Assembly: GCF_022179525.1 (NCBI RefSeq)
Contig: NZ_BPQX01000012.1
Span: 1-64,000, forward strand
Direction of reading: 5' to 3'
DNA: 64,000 nt
From: Methylobacterium persicinum
GTDB lineage: Bacteria; Pseudomonadota; Alphaproteobacteria; Rhizobiales; Beijerinckiaceae
Shown here: positions 50,639 through 59,887 of the stretch, piece after piece
Numbering within the stretch: the stretch's first letter is position 1
Layout: each line of letters begins with the position of its first letter
Notes under the pieces: generated by a model
Seen by the model: the letters and a program-made list of their open reading frames with translations, nothing else
Told to the model about the DNA's origin: nothing
Databases searched by the model: none
Position numbers and translations under genes: made by a program

Positions 50639-52057
50639 TCAGGCCACGGACATGCGCAGCGGCGGCCCGATCTCCGCCGGAAGGGGCGAGACGTAGCCGC
50701 CCGCGCCGACTCGCCGGGCGAGGTCCGCCCTGGCGGCCTCACGCAGGCCCTCGTCGGTGAGTGCCCGCACGGCCGTGGCGGCCATCGCCTTGGCGACCTG
50801 CACCATCGCCTTGTGGGCGGCCGGACTGCACCCCTGCGCCACCACCTGCCAGGTGTGGAACGGCGTGCCTACCGCCACCGTCGGCGCGTGGGCCTGCACG
50901 GTCGGCACCACCCAGCTCACGTCGCCGACATCCGTTGATCCGATGGCCGGGTTGCGCCGGGCGTCCAGGGGCACGAGAAAATCGGCCAGCGGTGCCTCCG
51001 TCCGCGGCATCCCGATGGCACGAAAGGCGGCATCGATATCGCCGTCGCCCAGGGTCGCCCGGATCGCCTGGGCGAAGTCGCGGTCGGCCTCGTCGAAATG
51101 CGGGGGGCCGAGCTCCTCCATCACCCCGTGCAGCGCCTGCTCGAGCGGGTCGTTCCCCAGGAGGTTCGACACGGCGCTGACGATCCGCACCTCGACCTCC
51201 GTCTCGGTCATCAGGGCGGCGCCCTGGGCGATCTTCTTCACCCGCTCCACCAGACCGAGCATGCCCGGAAGGTCCCGGGCCCGGATCGAGTAACGCACGG
51301 CCGCCCTCGCCTGGACGACGTTGGGGGCGATGCCGCCCGCGTCGAGATACGCGTAGTGGACCCGCGCGTCGGAGGGCATGTGCTCACGCATGTAGTTCAC
51401 GCCCACGCTCATCAGCTCCACCGCATCCAGCGCCGAGCGCCCGAGATGCGGCACGGCCGCGGCGTGGGCGGTACGTCCGGTGAAGACGAAGTCCGCCCGC
51501 GTGTTGGCCAGGGCCAGGGGCGGGGCCACCTCCCAGAAGCTCGCCGGGTGCCAGGAGATCGCGACCTCCGCGTCCGCGAAGGCCCCCGCGCGCACCATGA
51601 AGGCCTTGGCGGCACCGCCCTCCTCCGCCGGGCAGCCGTAATAGCGCACGCGGCCGGGCGTTCCGGTCTCGGCGAGCCAGTCCTTGACCGCCGTGGCGGC
51701 GAGAAGGGCCGCCGCGCCGAGCAGGTTGTGTCCGCAGCCGTGGCCGTGCCCGCCAGCTTCCACGGGTCTGTGCGCGGCGACGCCCGCCTCCTGCGACAGG
51801 CCCGGCAGCGCGTCGTATTCCCCGAGGATGGCGACGACCGGGCCTCCCGCCCCGGCCTCCCCCATCACCGCCGTGGGGATGCCGGCGACGTGCTCGTCGA
51901 CCCGGAAACCCTGGTGGCGGAGCTCCGCCACGTGCTCGGCGCAGGAGCGCGTCTCGGTGTAGCACACCTCCGGCATGGCCCAGACGCGGTCGGAGAGGGC
52001 GATCAGCCGCTCCTTCTGCGCATCGACGTGGCGCCACACGGTGTTGCGGTTGTCCAT
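50639..52057 (-). CDS. AbgB-like M20 amidohydrolase
   Basis: 472 residues from the ATG at 52057 (GGAG upstream). M20 metal motifs are AILGEYDALPGLSQ, GGHGHGCGHNLLG, GCPAEEGGAAK and WHPASFWE, with a dimerisation lid (TGRTAHAAAVPHLGRSALDAVELM). The closest characterised type is E. coli AbgB, which splits p-aminobenzoyl-glutamate. It is divergent from a peptide ABC importer, so it may process an imported amide or dipeptide. Confidence 0.88.
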   Translation of the reverse strand: MDNRNTVWRHVDAQKERLIALSDRVWAMPEVCYTETRSCAEHVAELRHQGFRVDEHVAGIPTAVMGEAGAGGPVVAILGEYDALPGLSQEAGVAAHRPVEAGGHGHGCGHNLLGAAALLAATAVKDWLAETGTPGRVRYYGCPAEEGGAAKAFMVRAGAFADAEVAISWHPASFWEVAPPLALANTRADFVFTGRTAHAAAVPHLGRSALDAVELMSVGVNYMREHMPSDARVHYAYLDAGGIAPNVVQARAAVRYSIRARDLPGMLGLVERVKKIAQGAALMTETEVEVRIVSAVSNLLGNDPLEQALHGVMEELGPPHFDEADRDFAQAIRATLGDGDIDAAFRAIGMPRTEAPLADFLVPLDARRNPAIGSTDVGDVSWVVPTVQAHAPTVAVGTPFHTWQVVAQGCSPAAHKAMVQVAKAMAATAVRALTDEGLREAARADLARRVGAGGYVSPLPAEIGPPLRMSVA

Positions 52058-52180
52058 GGCCTCGGTCTCCGGGAGGGCGGCGCGGGCGGGCACGCCCGTC
52101 ACGGGCGCGCCCCTGCAGGGTCGGGGCCATCAAACCATGGGGATCGGGTCCGTGGCGACACGTTTCGGTTGAAGCGTCAC

Positions 52181-52196
52181 TGGCGCGCCCCTTGCC
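52181..52196 (+). promoter_or_regulatory. Possible sigma-54 promoter before the peptide importer
   Basis: TGGCGCGCCCCTTGCC has GG and GC elements at exactly 10 bases spacing, as in -24/-12 promoters (consensus TGGCAC-N5-TTGC), with two mismatches. It lies about 55 bases before the substrate-binding-protein start. No activator gene is near. Confidence 0.35.
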
Positions 52197-52250
52197 AAGG
52201 CTCGTGCCGGAATGATGCTGTTCCCATCTCGGCGGCAACCAGGAATGATC

Positions 52251-54038
52251 ATGGACGAGCGGGACCTGCGCGGCCTCATAGGGCGGGTGAAGTCCGGCCA
52301 GCTGTCACGGCGTGCCTTCGTGCAGCGGATCGCGGCCCTGGGCCTGACCGCGCCGCTGGCCGGCCTGATGCTGGCCGATAACGGCGTGGCGGCGGCCGAT
52401 CTCCGGACCGCCTACAAGCCCGCCAAGGCGGGCGGCGGCGGTGCGCTGAAGCTGCTGTGGTGGCAGGCGCCGACGCTGCTCAACCCGCATTTCGCGGTCG
52501 GCACGAAGGATCAGGAGGCGTCGCGCATCTTCTACGAGCCCCTGGCCGCCTGGGATGCGGAGGGCAACCTCGTGCCCGTCCTGGCCGCCGCGATTCCGTC
52601 GCGGGAGAACGGGGCGCTGGCGGCCGACGGCCGTTCGGTGACATGGACGATCAAGCCCGGCGTGACGTGGCACGACGGCAAGCCGCTCACCGCCGACGAC
52701 CTCGTCTTCACCTGGGACTACGCCCGCGACCCCGCCACGGCGGCGGTCACGACGGGCTCCTACAGGGATTGCAAGGTCGAGAAGGTCGACGACCTCACGG
52801 TGCGGGTGCTGTTCGACAAGCCGACGCCCTACTGGTGCGACGCCTTCGTCGGCAATGTCGGCGCGATCATGCCGAAGCACCTCTTCAGCCCCTATGCCGG
52901 CGCCAAGTCCCGGGATGCGCCGCAGAACCTCGCCCCCGTCGGCACCGGGCCGTACCGGTTCGTGGAGTTCCGCCCCGGCGACATCGTCCGCGCCGAACGC
53001 AACCCGAGCTATCACCTGCCGAACCGGCCGTATTTCGACACCCTGGAGATGAAGGGCGGCGGCGATGCGGTCTCGGCCGCCCGGGCCGTGCTCCAGACCG
53101 GCGAATACGATTACGCCTGGAACCTGCTCGTCGAGGACGAGGTGCTCAAGCGCCTGGAGACCGGCGGCAAGGGCCGGGTCGATGTAGTCTTTGGCGGAAA
53201 GCTCGAATTCGTGCTGCTGAACACCACCGACCCGACCGTCGAGGTCGATGGGGAGAAGTCCTCCCTCAAGACCAAGCACCCCGCCTTCACCGACCCGAAG
53301 GTCTGCCAGGCGATGAACCTGCTCATCGACCGCAAGTCGATCCAGGACTACATCTATGGCCGCACCGGCCGGGCCACCGCCAACTCGGTGAACGGCCCGG
53401 AGCGCTTCGTCTCCCGGAACACCAGCTTCGCCTTCGACCCGGCCAGGGCCAACGCACTCCTCGACGAGGCGGGCTGGACGAAGGGCCCGGACGGGATCCG
53501 CGCCAAGGACGGCAGGCGGCTGAAGCTGCTGTTCCAGACCTCGATCAACGCCCCGCGCCAGAAGACCCAGGCAATCATCAAGCAGGCTGCCAGCAAGGCC
53601 GGCATCGAGATCGAGCTGAAATCGGTCACCGGCTCGGTGTTCTTCTCCTCCGACGCGGCCAACCCGGACACCTTCCCGCATTTCTATGCGGACATGGAGA
53701 TGTACGCGATCAACATGACCCAGGCCGACCCGGCGACGTGGATGCTGCAATACGTCTCCTGGGAGGCCGCCACGAAGGAGAACAAGTGGCAGGGCCGCAA
53801 CATCGCCCGCTGGCGCAACACGGAGTTCGACGCCCTCTACAATGCCGCCCAGACCGAACTGGACCCGGTCAAGCGCGCCGCCCTGTTTATTAAGGCCAAC
53901 GACCTCGCGGTGTCGCAGAACGTCCTGCCCCTGGTCCACCGGGCGGAGGTGTCGGGTGTGGCCGCCAAGCTGGTGGCGCCCCGCAGCGGCTGGGACAACG
54001 ACCTCGCCTTCCTGCCCGAATGGAGCCGGGACGCCTGA
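52251..54038 (+). CDS. Peptide ABC transporter substrate-binding protein
   Basis: 595 residues from ATG at 52251 (AGGA 6 bases upstream; an ATG two codons earlier is also possible). A twin-arginine-like signal SRRAFVQRIAALGLTAPLAG suggests Tat export. SBP_bac_5 fold: LNPHFAVGTKDQEASRIFYEPL, TWTIKPGVTWHDGKPLTADDLVFTW and VGTGPYRFVEF. It binds an oligopeptide or related compound in the periplasm for the permeases that follow. Confidence 0.93.
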   Translation: MDERDLRGLIGRVKSGQLSRRAFVQRIAALGLTAPLAGLMLADNGVAAADLRTAYKPAKAGGGGALKLLWWQAPTLLNPHFAVGTKDQEASRIFYEPLAAWDAEGNLVPVLAAAIPSRENGALAADGRSVTWTIKPGVTWHDGKPLTADDLVFTWDYARDPATAAVTTGSYRDCKVEKVDDLTVRVLFDKPTPYWCDAFVGNVGAIMPKHLFSPYAGAKSRDAPQNLAPVGTGPYRFVEFRPGDIVRAERNPSYHLPNRPYFDTLEMKGGGDAVSAARAVLQTGEYDYAWNLLVEDEVLKRLETGGKGRVDVVFGGKLEFVLLNTTDPTVEVDGEKSSLKTKHPAFTDPKVCQAMNLLIDRKSIQDYIYGRTGRATANSVNGPERFVSRNTSFAFDPARANALLDEAGWTKGPDGIRAKDGRRLKLLFQTSINAPRQKTQAIIKQAASKAGIEIELKSVTGSVFFSSDAANPDTFPHFYADMEMYAINMTQADPATWMLQYVSWEAATKENKWQGRNIARWRNTEFDALYNAAQTELDPVKRAALFIKANDLAVSQNVLPLVHRAEVSGVAAKLVAPRSGWDNDLAFLPEWSRDA

Positions 54039-54053
54039 ACGGGAGGCCGCGCC

Positions 54054-55013
54054 ATGGGCGCCTACATCCTGCGGCGGCTGCTCATCGCGATCCCGAGCCT
54101 GCTCGGCATCAGCCTGATCCTGTTCGTCGTCCTGGCGCTGGCGCCGGGCGACCCGTTCGGCGAACTCGCCGCCAACCCCAACGTGCCCCCCGAGGTGCGG
54201 GCGGCCTTGCGGGTGAAGTTCGGCCTCGACGACCCGATCCTCACCCGCTACCTGCGCTGGCTGGTGGCGATGCTGCACGGCGACTGGGGCTTCTCCTTCG
54301 CCAGCCGGGTGAACGTCGATACGCTGATCCTCCAGCGCCTGCCGACCACCCTGTTCGTGGTGGGCTCGTCGCAGGTGCTGGCCCTGCTGGTGGCGGTGCC
54401 GGTGGGGCTCTACGCGGCCCGGCGGCCCTATTCCCTGGCGGATCAGGTCGCCAACACGCTGGCCTTCGTCGGCTTCTCCCTACCGACCTTCTTCACCGGC
54501 CTGCTGTTCATCCTGCTTTTCTCGATCAAGCTCGGCTGGCTGCCCTTCGTGTATCAGGCGGACCTGCCCGGTAGCGGGCTCGCCTGGGTCTGGGCGAACG
54601 TGCGGCAGGCGATCATGCCGGTGGCGGTGTTGGGCTTCTTCCAGGCCGCCTCCTACACCCGCTACGTCCGGGCCTCGGCGCTCGACGTCGCCCGGCTCGA
54701 CTACGTCACCACCGCCCGGGCCAAGGGGCTCACCGAGGGCACCGTCACCCGCCGGCACGTCGCCCGCAACGCCCTGATCCCGGTGGTGACCCTGGTCGCC
54801 CTCCAGATCCCGGCGGTGTTCGGCGGCGCCATCGTCACCGAGCAGATCTTCCGGATTCCCGGCATCGGCTCGCTGCTGATCGACGCGATGCTCTCCAACG
54901 ACACGCCGGTGGTGATGGCGGTGACCTTCGTGTTCGCCGCCCTCGTTATCCTGTTCAACCTCGTCGCGGACCTGCTCTATGGCTGGCTCGACCCTCGCAT
55001 CGCCCTCCGTTGA
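54054..55013 (+). CDS. Peptide ABC transporter permease, DppB type
   Basis: 319 residues with six membrane helices; the first is YILRRLLIAIPSLLGISLILF. The EAA loop reads YVTTARAKGLTEGTVTRRHVARNALIPVV. It follows the binding protein at 15 bases and overlaps the next permease by 35 bases. Confidence 0.94.
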   Translation: MGAYILRRLLIAIPSLLGISLILFVVLALAPGDPFGELAANPNVPPEVRAALRVKFGLDDPILTRYLRWLVAMLHGDWGFSFASRVNVDTLILQRLPTTLFVVGSSQVLALLVAVPVGLYAARRPYSLADQVANTLAFVGFSLPTFFTGLLFILLFSIKLGWLPFVYQADLPGSGLAWVWANVRQAIMPVAVLGFFQAASYTRYVRASALDVARLDYVTTARAKGLTEGTVTRRHVARNALIPVVTLVALQIPAVFGGAIVTEQIFRIPGIGSLLIDAMLSNDTPVVMAVTFVFAALVILFNLVADLLYGWLDPRIALR

Positions 55014-55905
55014 GGCGCCGCCCCGCGCCCCGGCCTCGCCGGGGCGGGAGACGTGGCGCCGCTTCCGGCGGCACCGGCTGGCGCTGGCGAGCGTCGCCGT
55101 GCTGGCGGTGCTGGTGATGGGCGTCCTGGTCGGCGGGCTGGTCTGGCCGGTCGCCATCGACGACATCGACTTCGCGGCCCAGCTCCAGGGCCCGTCCTGG
55201 GACCACCCGTTCGGCACCGACGACCTCGGCCAGGATCTGCTGGCGCGGATGATCTCAGGCGGCCGCATCTCGCTGGCGGTCGGCTTCGTGGCCATGGCGG
55301 TGGCGAGCGTGATCGGCATCGTGGTCGGCGCCCTGGCGGGCATGTCGCGCCGCCTCCTCGACCCGGCGCTGATGTGGCTCACCGACCTGTTCCTGTCGTT
55401 GCCGCAACTGCCGCTGCTGCTTCTGGTGATCTATTTGTTCCGCGACACGCTGAAGGCCGTCTTCGGCGTCCAGGGCGGCGTGTTCGTGATGATCGTCGCG
55501 GTGATCGGCGGCTTGCGCTGGATGCCGGTCGCCCGGCTGGTGCGGGCGCAGTTCCTGACCCTGCGGGAGAAGGAGTTCGTGGAGGCCGCCCGCTCGCAGG
55601 GGGCGACCACCGGCCACCTCGTGCGCCGTCACATCCTGCCCAATGCGCTGGGGCCGGTGATCGTGGCTGCCTCCATCGAGGTCTCGGCGGCGATCATTGC
55701 GGAATCGACCCTGTCGTTCCTCGGCCTCGGCTTCCCGCCCGATATCCCGACCTGGGGCCGGCTGCTGTTCGACGCCAAGGACCATCTCGACGTCGCCCCG
55801 CACTGGGCGCTGTTTCCCGGGGCGGCGATCTTCCTGACGGTTCTGTCGATCAACTTCATCGGCGACGGCCTGCGGGACGCCCTCGACCCGCGCCGGGTGC
55901 TGTAG
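54979..55905 (+). CDS. Peptide ABC transporter permease, DppC type
   Basis: 308 residues. An N-terminal basic tail and first helix (RLALASVAVLAVLVMGVLVGG) are followed by HPFGTDDLGQDLLARMISGGRISLAVG, typical of DppC, and the EAA loop FVEAARSQGATTGHLVRRHILPNALGPV. It pairs with the DppB-type permease. Confidence 0.94.
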   Translation: MAGSTLASPSVEAPPRAPASPGRETWRRFRRHRLALASVAVLAVLVMGVLVGGLVWPVAIDDIDFAAQLQGPSWDHPFGTDDLGQDLLARMISGGRISLAVGFVAMAVASVIGIVVGALAGMSRRLLDPALMWLTDLFLSLPQLPLLLLVIYLFRDTLKAVFGVQGGVFVMIVAVIGGLRWMPVARLVRAQFLTLREKEFVEAARSQGATTGHLVRRHILPNALGPVIVAASIEVSAAIIAESTLSFLGLGFPPDIPTWGRLLFDAKDHLDVAPHWALFPGAAIFLTVLSINFIGDGLRDALDPRRVL

Positions 55906-55930
55906 CGGATGCGCGGCGTCTCTCCCCCAC

Positions 55931-56023
55931 CGTCTTTGCGAGCGCAGCGAAGCAATCCAGTGCAGCGGGACGTCTCGGAGCGTGGCGGGTCCCTGGATTG
56001 CTTCGCTGCGCTCGCAAAGACGG
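55931..56023. repeat. Dispersed palindromic repeat, family A copy 3
   Basis: CGTCTTTGCGAGCGCAGCGAA and GCAATCC on the left pair with GGATTGCTTCGCTGCGCTCG and CAAAGACG on the right. The outer base change (CATTG to CTTTG) is mirrored in both arms, so the fold is kept. It lies inside the importer operon, between the second permease and the ATPase gene. Confidence 0.85.
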
Positions 56024-56078
56024 GGTTGGCAGCCGTGGATGTCGAGAAGCGCCGTGACACGATGATGAACCAGGAGTG

Positions 56079-57935
56079 ATGCCCGTGGCGGATCCGGTCC
56101 TGTCGGTGCGCGACCTCACCGCCTCGTTCCGCACGGAGGGGCGGTGGCGGGAGGTGCTGCACGGCGTCTCGTTCGACGTCGGCCCCCGGGAGACCGTGGC
56201 GCTGGTCGGCGAGTCGGGCTCCGGCAAGAGCGTCAGCGCGATGGCGATCCTGCGCCTCCTGCCGCGGGATTCCTGCCGCGTCGGCGGCAGCGTGCGCTTC
56301 GATGGACGGGAATTGCTCAGCGCCTCCGACGCCGAGATGCGGCGCGTGCGCGGCGATTCCGTCGCGATGATCTTCCAGGAGCCGATGACCTCCCTGAACC
56401 CGGTTCTGACCATCGGCTTCCAGATCGCCGAGGCGCTGATCCAGCACCGGGGCCTGTCGCGGTCCGCCGCGGAGGCGGAGGCCCTGCGGCTCCTCGACAA
56501 GGTGCGGATCCCCGCCGCCCGCACGCGGCTGCACGAATACCCGCACCGGTTCTCCGGCGGCATGCGCCAGCGGGTGATGATCGCCATGGCGCTCGCCTGC
56601 CGGCCGAAGCTGCTGATCGCCGACGAGCCAACCACGGCCCTCGACGTGACGATCCAGGCCCAGATCCTCGACCTGATCAAGAGCCTCCAGGACGACGAGG
56701 GCATGTCGGTCCTGTTCATCACCCACGACATGGGCGTCGTGGCCGAGATCGCCGACCGCACGGTGGTGGTGTACCGGGGCCGGGCCGTGGAGGCCGGGCC
56801 GACCGCGCGGATCTTCGACGCGCCCGCGGAGCCGTATACCCGGGCGCTGCTGGCGGCCGTTCCACGCCTCGGGGCGATGGCGGGCCGCTCCCGGCCCCTC
56901 CGCTTTCCGGTGGTCGACCGCGACACCGGCGCGGAGGGCGCGATGCCGGAGACCCCCGACACGGTCCGGGCCGCCGAGCGCCCGGTGCTCGAAGTGCGCG
57001 ACCTGACGACCCGGTTCGACATCCGCTCCGGGCTGTTCGGCCGCGTCACGGGCCGCATCCATGCGGTGGAGCGGGTCTCGTTCAGCGTGGCGGCGGGGGA
57101 GACCCTGGCGCTCGTCGGCGAATCGGGTTGCGGCAAGTCGACCACCGGACGCTCGATCCTGCGCCTCATCGAGCCCCTGTCCGGCTCGGTCCTCCTCGAC
57201 GGCGAGGACGTCATGGCCCTCGATCCGAAGGCCCTGCGCGTCCGGCGGCAGCGGATGCAGATGATCTTCCAGGACCCGTTCGCCAGCCTCGATCCGCGGA
57301 TGAGCGTCGGCGCGGCGGTCGCGGAGCCGCTGCTGATCAACCGCCTCGCCACCCGCCGGGAGGCCCGACAGCGGGCCGAGGACCTGCTGGCCAAGGTCGG
57401 CCTGTCGCCGGAGACCGCCAACCGGTTCCCCCACGAATTCTCCGGCGGGCAGCGCCAGCGCATCTGCATCGCCCGGGCGCTCGCCCTGAAGCCCCGGCTG
57501 ATCGTGGCCGACGAGGCGGTCTCGGCCCTCGACGTGTCGGTGAAGGCGCAGGTCGTGAACCTGATGCTCGACCTGCAGGCCGACATGGGCCTCGCCTACC
57601 TCATGATCTCGCACGACATGGCCGTGGTGGAGCGCATGAGCCACCGGGTGGCGGTGATGTATCTCGGCGAGATCGTGGAGATCGGCCCCCGGGCGGCGGT
57701 CTTCGGCGACCCGCAGCACCCCTACACCAGGAAGCTGCTCGCCGCGGTTCCGGTCCCGGACCCGGCGCGGCGGCGGGACCGGCACGGCCTCGCCGACGAC
57801 GAGATCCGCAGCCCGATCCGTGCGCCGGATCATGTCGCGCCGGAGCGCCACTACCGGGAGGTGTCGCCCGGCCATGTCGTGCAGCTATGGGGCGCCGACT
57901 GGGCCGGCCCCGCGGCCCGGGACGTCGCCGCGTAA
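56079..57935 (+). CDS. Peptide ABC transporter, two fused ATPase domains (DppD-DppF)
   Basis: 618 residues from ATG 56079; a GTG at 56085 has better spacing to AGGAG and is possible. The two complete nucleotide-binding domains have Walker A GESGSGKS and GESGCGKS, signatures FSGGMRQRV and FSGGQRQRI, and Walker B LIADEPTTALD and IVADEAVSALD. Each is followed by the oligopeptide_HPY tail (EPYTRALLAAVPRLG, HPYTRKLLAAVPVPD). In E. coli these are separate DppD and DppF; here one chain. It completes the importer. Confidence 0.94.
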   Translation: MPVADPVLSVRDLTASFRTEGRWREVLHGVSFDVGPRETVALVGESGSGKSVSAMAILRLLPRDSCRVGGSVRFDGRELLSASDAEMRRVRGDSVAMIFQEPMTSLNPVLTIGFQIAEALIQHRGLSRSAAEAEALRLLDKVRIPAARTRLHEYPHRFSGGMRQRVMIAMALACRPKLLIADEPTTALDVTIQAQILDLIKSLQDDEGMSVLFITHDMGVVAEIADRTVVVYRGRAVEAGPTARIFDAPAEPYTRALLAAVPRLGAMAGRSRPLRFPVVDRDTGAEGAMPETPDTVRAAERPVLEVRDLTTRFDIRSGLFGRVTGRIHAVERVSFSVAAGETLALVGESGCGKSTTGRSILRLIEPLSGSVLLDGEDVMALDPKALRVRRQRMQMIFQDPFASLDPRMSVGAAVAEPLLINRLATRREARQRAEDLLAKVGLSPETANRFPHEFSGGQRQRICIARALALKPRLIVADEAVSALDVSVKAQVVNLMLDLQADMGLAYLMISHDMAVVERMSHRVAVMYLGEIVEIGPRAAVFGDPQHPYTRKLLAAVPVPDPARRRDRHGLADDEIRSPIRAPDHVAPERHYREVSPGHVVQLWGADWAGPAARDVAA

Positions 57936-58036
57936 CCGGCCGGCGCGGTGGGGCGGAATGATGCCGGCCCGCGCCGCGGCATGGTAAGACATTCCAACGG
58001 CCGCGATTCTCGGCCTTTCGGGGTCGCTCGTTTCGG

Positions 58037-59848
58037 ATGGCCAACCAGGAGTCGCTGACAGGGGACGAGACAGGGCCAGGGGGGCCGGCCGGGGACATCG
58101 TCCGCAGCACACTCGCGATCCTATCGGCCGACGTGGTCGGCTACTCCCGCCTGACCGAGATCGCCGAGGAAGACACGCATACGCGGCTTCGGACGCTCAG
58201 GGTTCGCACCATCGACCCCTGTGTCGTCTCGTTCCGCGGCCGCATCGTCAAGAACACCGGCGACGGCCTGATCGCCTCCTTCGACTCGCCGCTCGACGCG
58301 GTCGAGTGCGCGATGCACCTGCAGGACGAGGTCGCCACCACCGAGCGCGCCCAGCCGGGCGAGCGCAGGATCAGGTTCCGGATCGGCGTCAACGTGGATT
58401 CCACGATCCTCGATTTCGGCGACGTGTTCGGCCGCGGCGTCAACGTCGCGGCGCGGTTGCAGGAGTTGGCGCCGCCGGACGGCATCGTCGTCTCCAAGCC
58501 CGTCTTCGACTCGATCGCACCGCACACGAGGATCAAGGCGGTCGATCTCGGGTCGATCCATCTCAAGAACATGGCGATCCCGGTGCGGGCCTATTCGGTG
58601 CTGGGGGGCCAGCCCGACGCCGACCCGGGGGCGCGACCGCTGCGCCGGCTGAAGGCCAAGGTCCCGTCCATCGCGGTGCTGCCCTTCCGGACCGAGGGGC
58701 GGACGAGCGGCTCCGACTACATCGGCATGGGGCTGGCCAACGACCTCATCGTGGCGCTGCAGAGCGTGCGCGGGTTGCTGGTCATCGCGCGCAGTTCCAC
58801 CCTGCCGTACAAGGGCCGAAGCGTCGACCGCAGGCGGGTCAGCCGGGAACTCGGCGTGCGCTACGTGCTCAGCGGGTCCGTGGCGGTCAACAAGGCGAAG
58901 CTGCGAATCAATGCGAGCCTCGCCGACCAGGAGACCGGTACGGTGATCTGGGCCGACCGTTACGACGGGTCGACCTCCGACATCTTCGCCCTGCAGACCC
59001 GCATCGCCACCCGCATCCTGTGGAGCATCGCCCCCCACGTCCGCGAGGCCGAGCTGAAGCGCGCCCTCCGCAAGCGCTCCGAGAGCCGGAACGCCTACGA
59101 GCTCATGCTGCAGGCCGTCGACGCGATGTACCTCATGCGCAGCCCGGAATTTCCGAAGGCCCGCGAACTCCTCCAGGATGCGATGCGGGCCGACGAGACC
59201 TACGCCACGTCCTTCGCGTACGCCGCCCTCTGGCACATCCACAACGCGGCGCAGGGCTGGGCCACGGATCTCGGCTCCGAGGCCGAGGAGGCGACACGTC
59301 TCGCCCTCGCCGCCGTCGAGCGCGACCCGGCGGACGGCTTCGCCCTCGCCGTCTACGGTCACACCCGGGCGCTCTTCTTCCGCGAATACGCCGACGCGAT
59401 GCTGATCTTCGAGCGCGCCCTCGAAGCCTCGCCCGGCAACGCGATGGCCTGGACACTCAGCAGTGGCGTCTACGGTTATGTCGGGCAAGGAGATGAAGCC
59501 GTGCGCCGTGCGGAGCAAGGGCTGCGCATCTCACCCGTCGACATACAATCCTACTTTTACGTCATGTTCCTCGGACAGGCGCATTATCTCAATGACAACT
59601 TCAGCGAAGCGCTGATATGGTCAAAGAAAACATATACATTGAATCCGAGGCTTTCGGCTAACTTGAGGATACTTGCAGCGACGCTGGTTGCTTTGGATCG
59701 AATCACGGAAGCCAATCTTTTCGCCAAGGCAATCCTCTCGATCCAACCAGATTTTCGCTTGGAAACTTATTCATCAAGGTGTCCATTCTCGCCAATTCTG
59801 TTAAAGGAATTCATCGACAGGCTGGAACGGGCCGGGCTGCCGCGATAG
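58037..59848 (+). CDS. Class III nucleotide cyclase with TolB-like and TPR domains
   Basis: 603 residues. The cyclase domain (about 24-190) has the first metal Asp in LSADVVGYSRL, the second in KNTGDGLIASF and the transition-state Asn/Arg in GRGVNVAARLQ, so it should be active. Next is a FlgO/TolB-like domain (PSIAVLPFRTEGRTS ... GSDYIGMGLANDLIVAL, GVRYVLSGSV) and then TPR-type helices to the end. This is a common rhizobial and methylobacterial architecture. The last 300 bases are markedly poorer in G and C than the rest of the gene. Confidence 0.92.
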   Translation: MANQESLTGDETGPGGPAGDIVRSTLAILSADVVGYSRLTEIAEEDTHTRLRTLRVRTIDPCVVSFRGRIVKNTGDGLIASFDSPLDAVECAMHLQDEVATTERAQPGERRIRFRIGVNVDSTILDFGDVFGRGVNVAARLQELAPPDGIVVSKPVFDSIAPHTRIKAVDLGSIHLKNMAIPVRAYSVLGGQPDADPGARPLRRLKAKVPSIAVLPFRTEGRTSGSDYIGMGLANDLIVALQSVRGLLVIARSSTLPYKGRSVDRRRVSRELGVRYVLSGSVAVNKAKLRINASLADQETGTVIWADRYDGSTSDIFALQTRIATRILWSIAPHVREAELKRALRKRSESRNAYELMLQAVDAMYLMRSPEFPKARELLQDAMRADETYATSFAYAALWHIHNAAQGWATDLGSEAEEATRLALAAVERDPADGFALAVYGHTRALFFREYADAMLIFERALEASPGNAMAWTLSSGVYGYVGQGDEAVRRAEQGLRISPVDIQSYFYVMFLGQAHYLNDNFSEALIWSKKTYTLNPRLSANLRILAATLVALDRITEANLFAKAILSIQPDFRLETYSSRCPFSPILLKEFIDRLERAGLPR

Positions 59849-59887
59849 GGGCCGGCGCCGACTCCACAGCGAATCAGGGAGCGGGCG

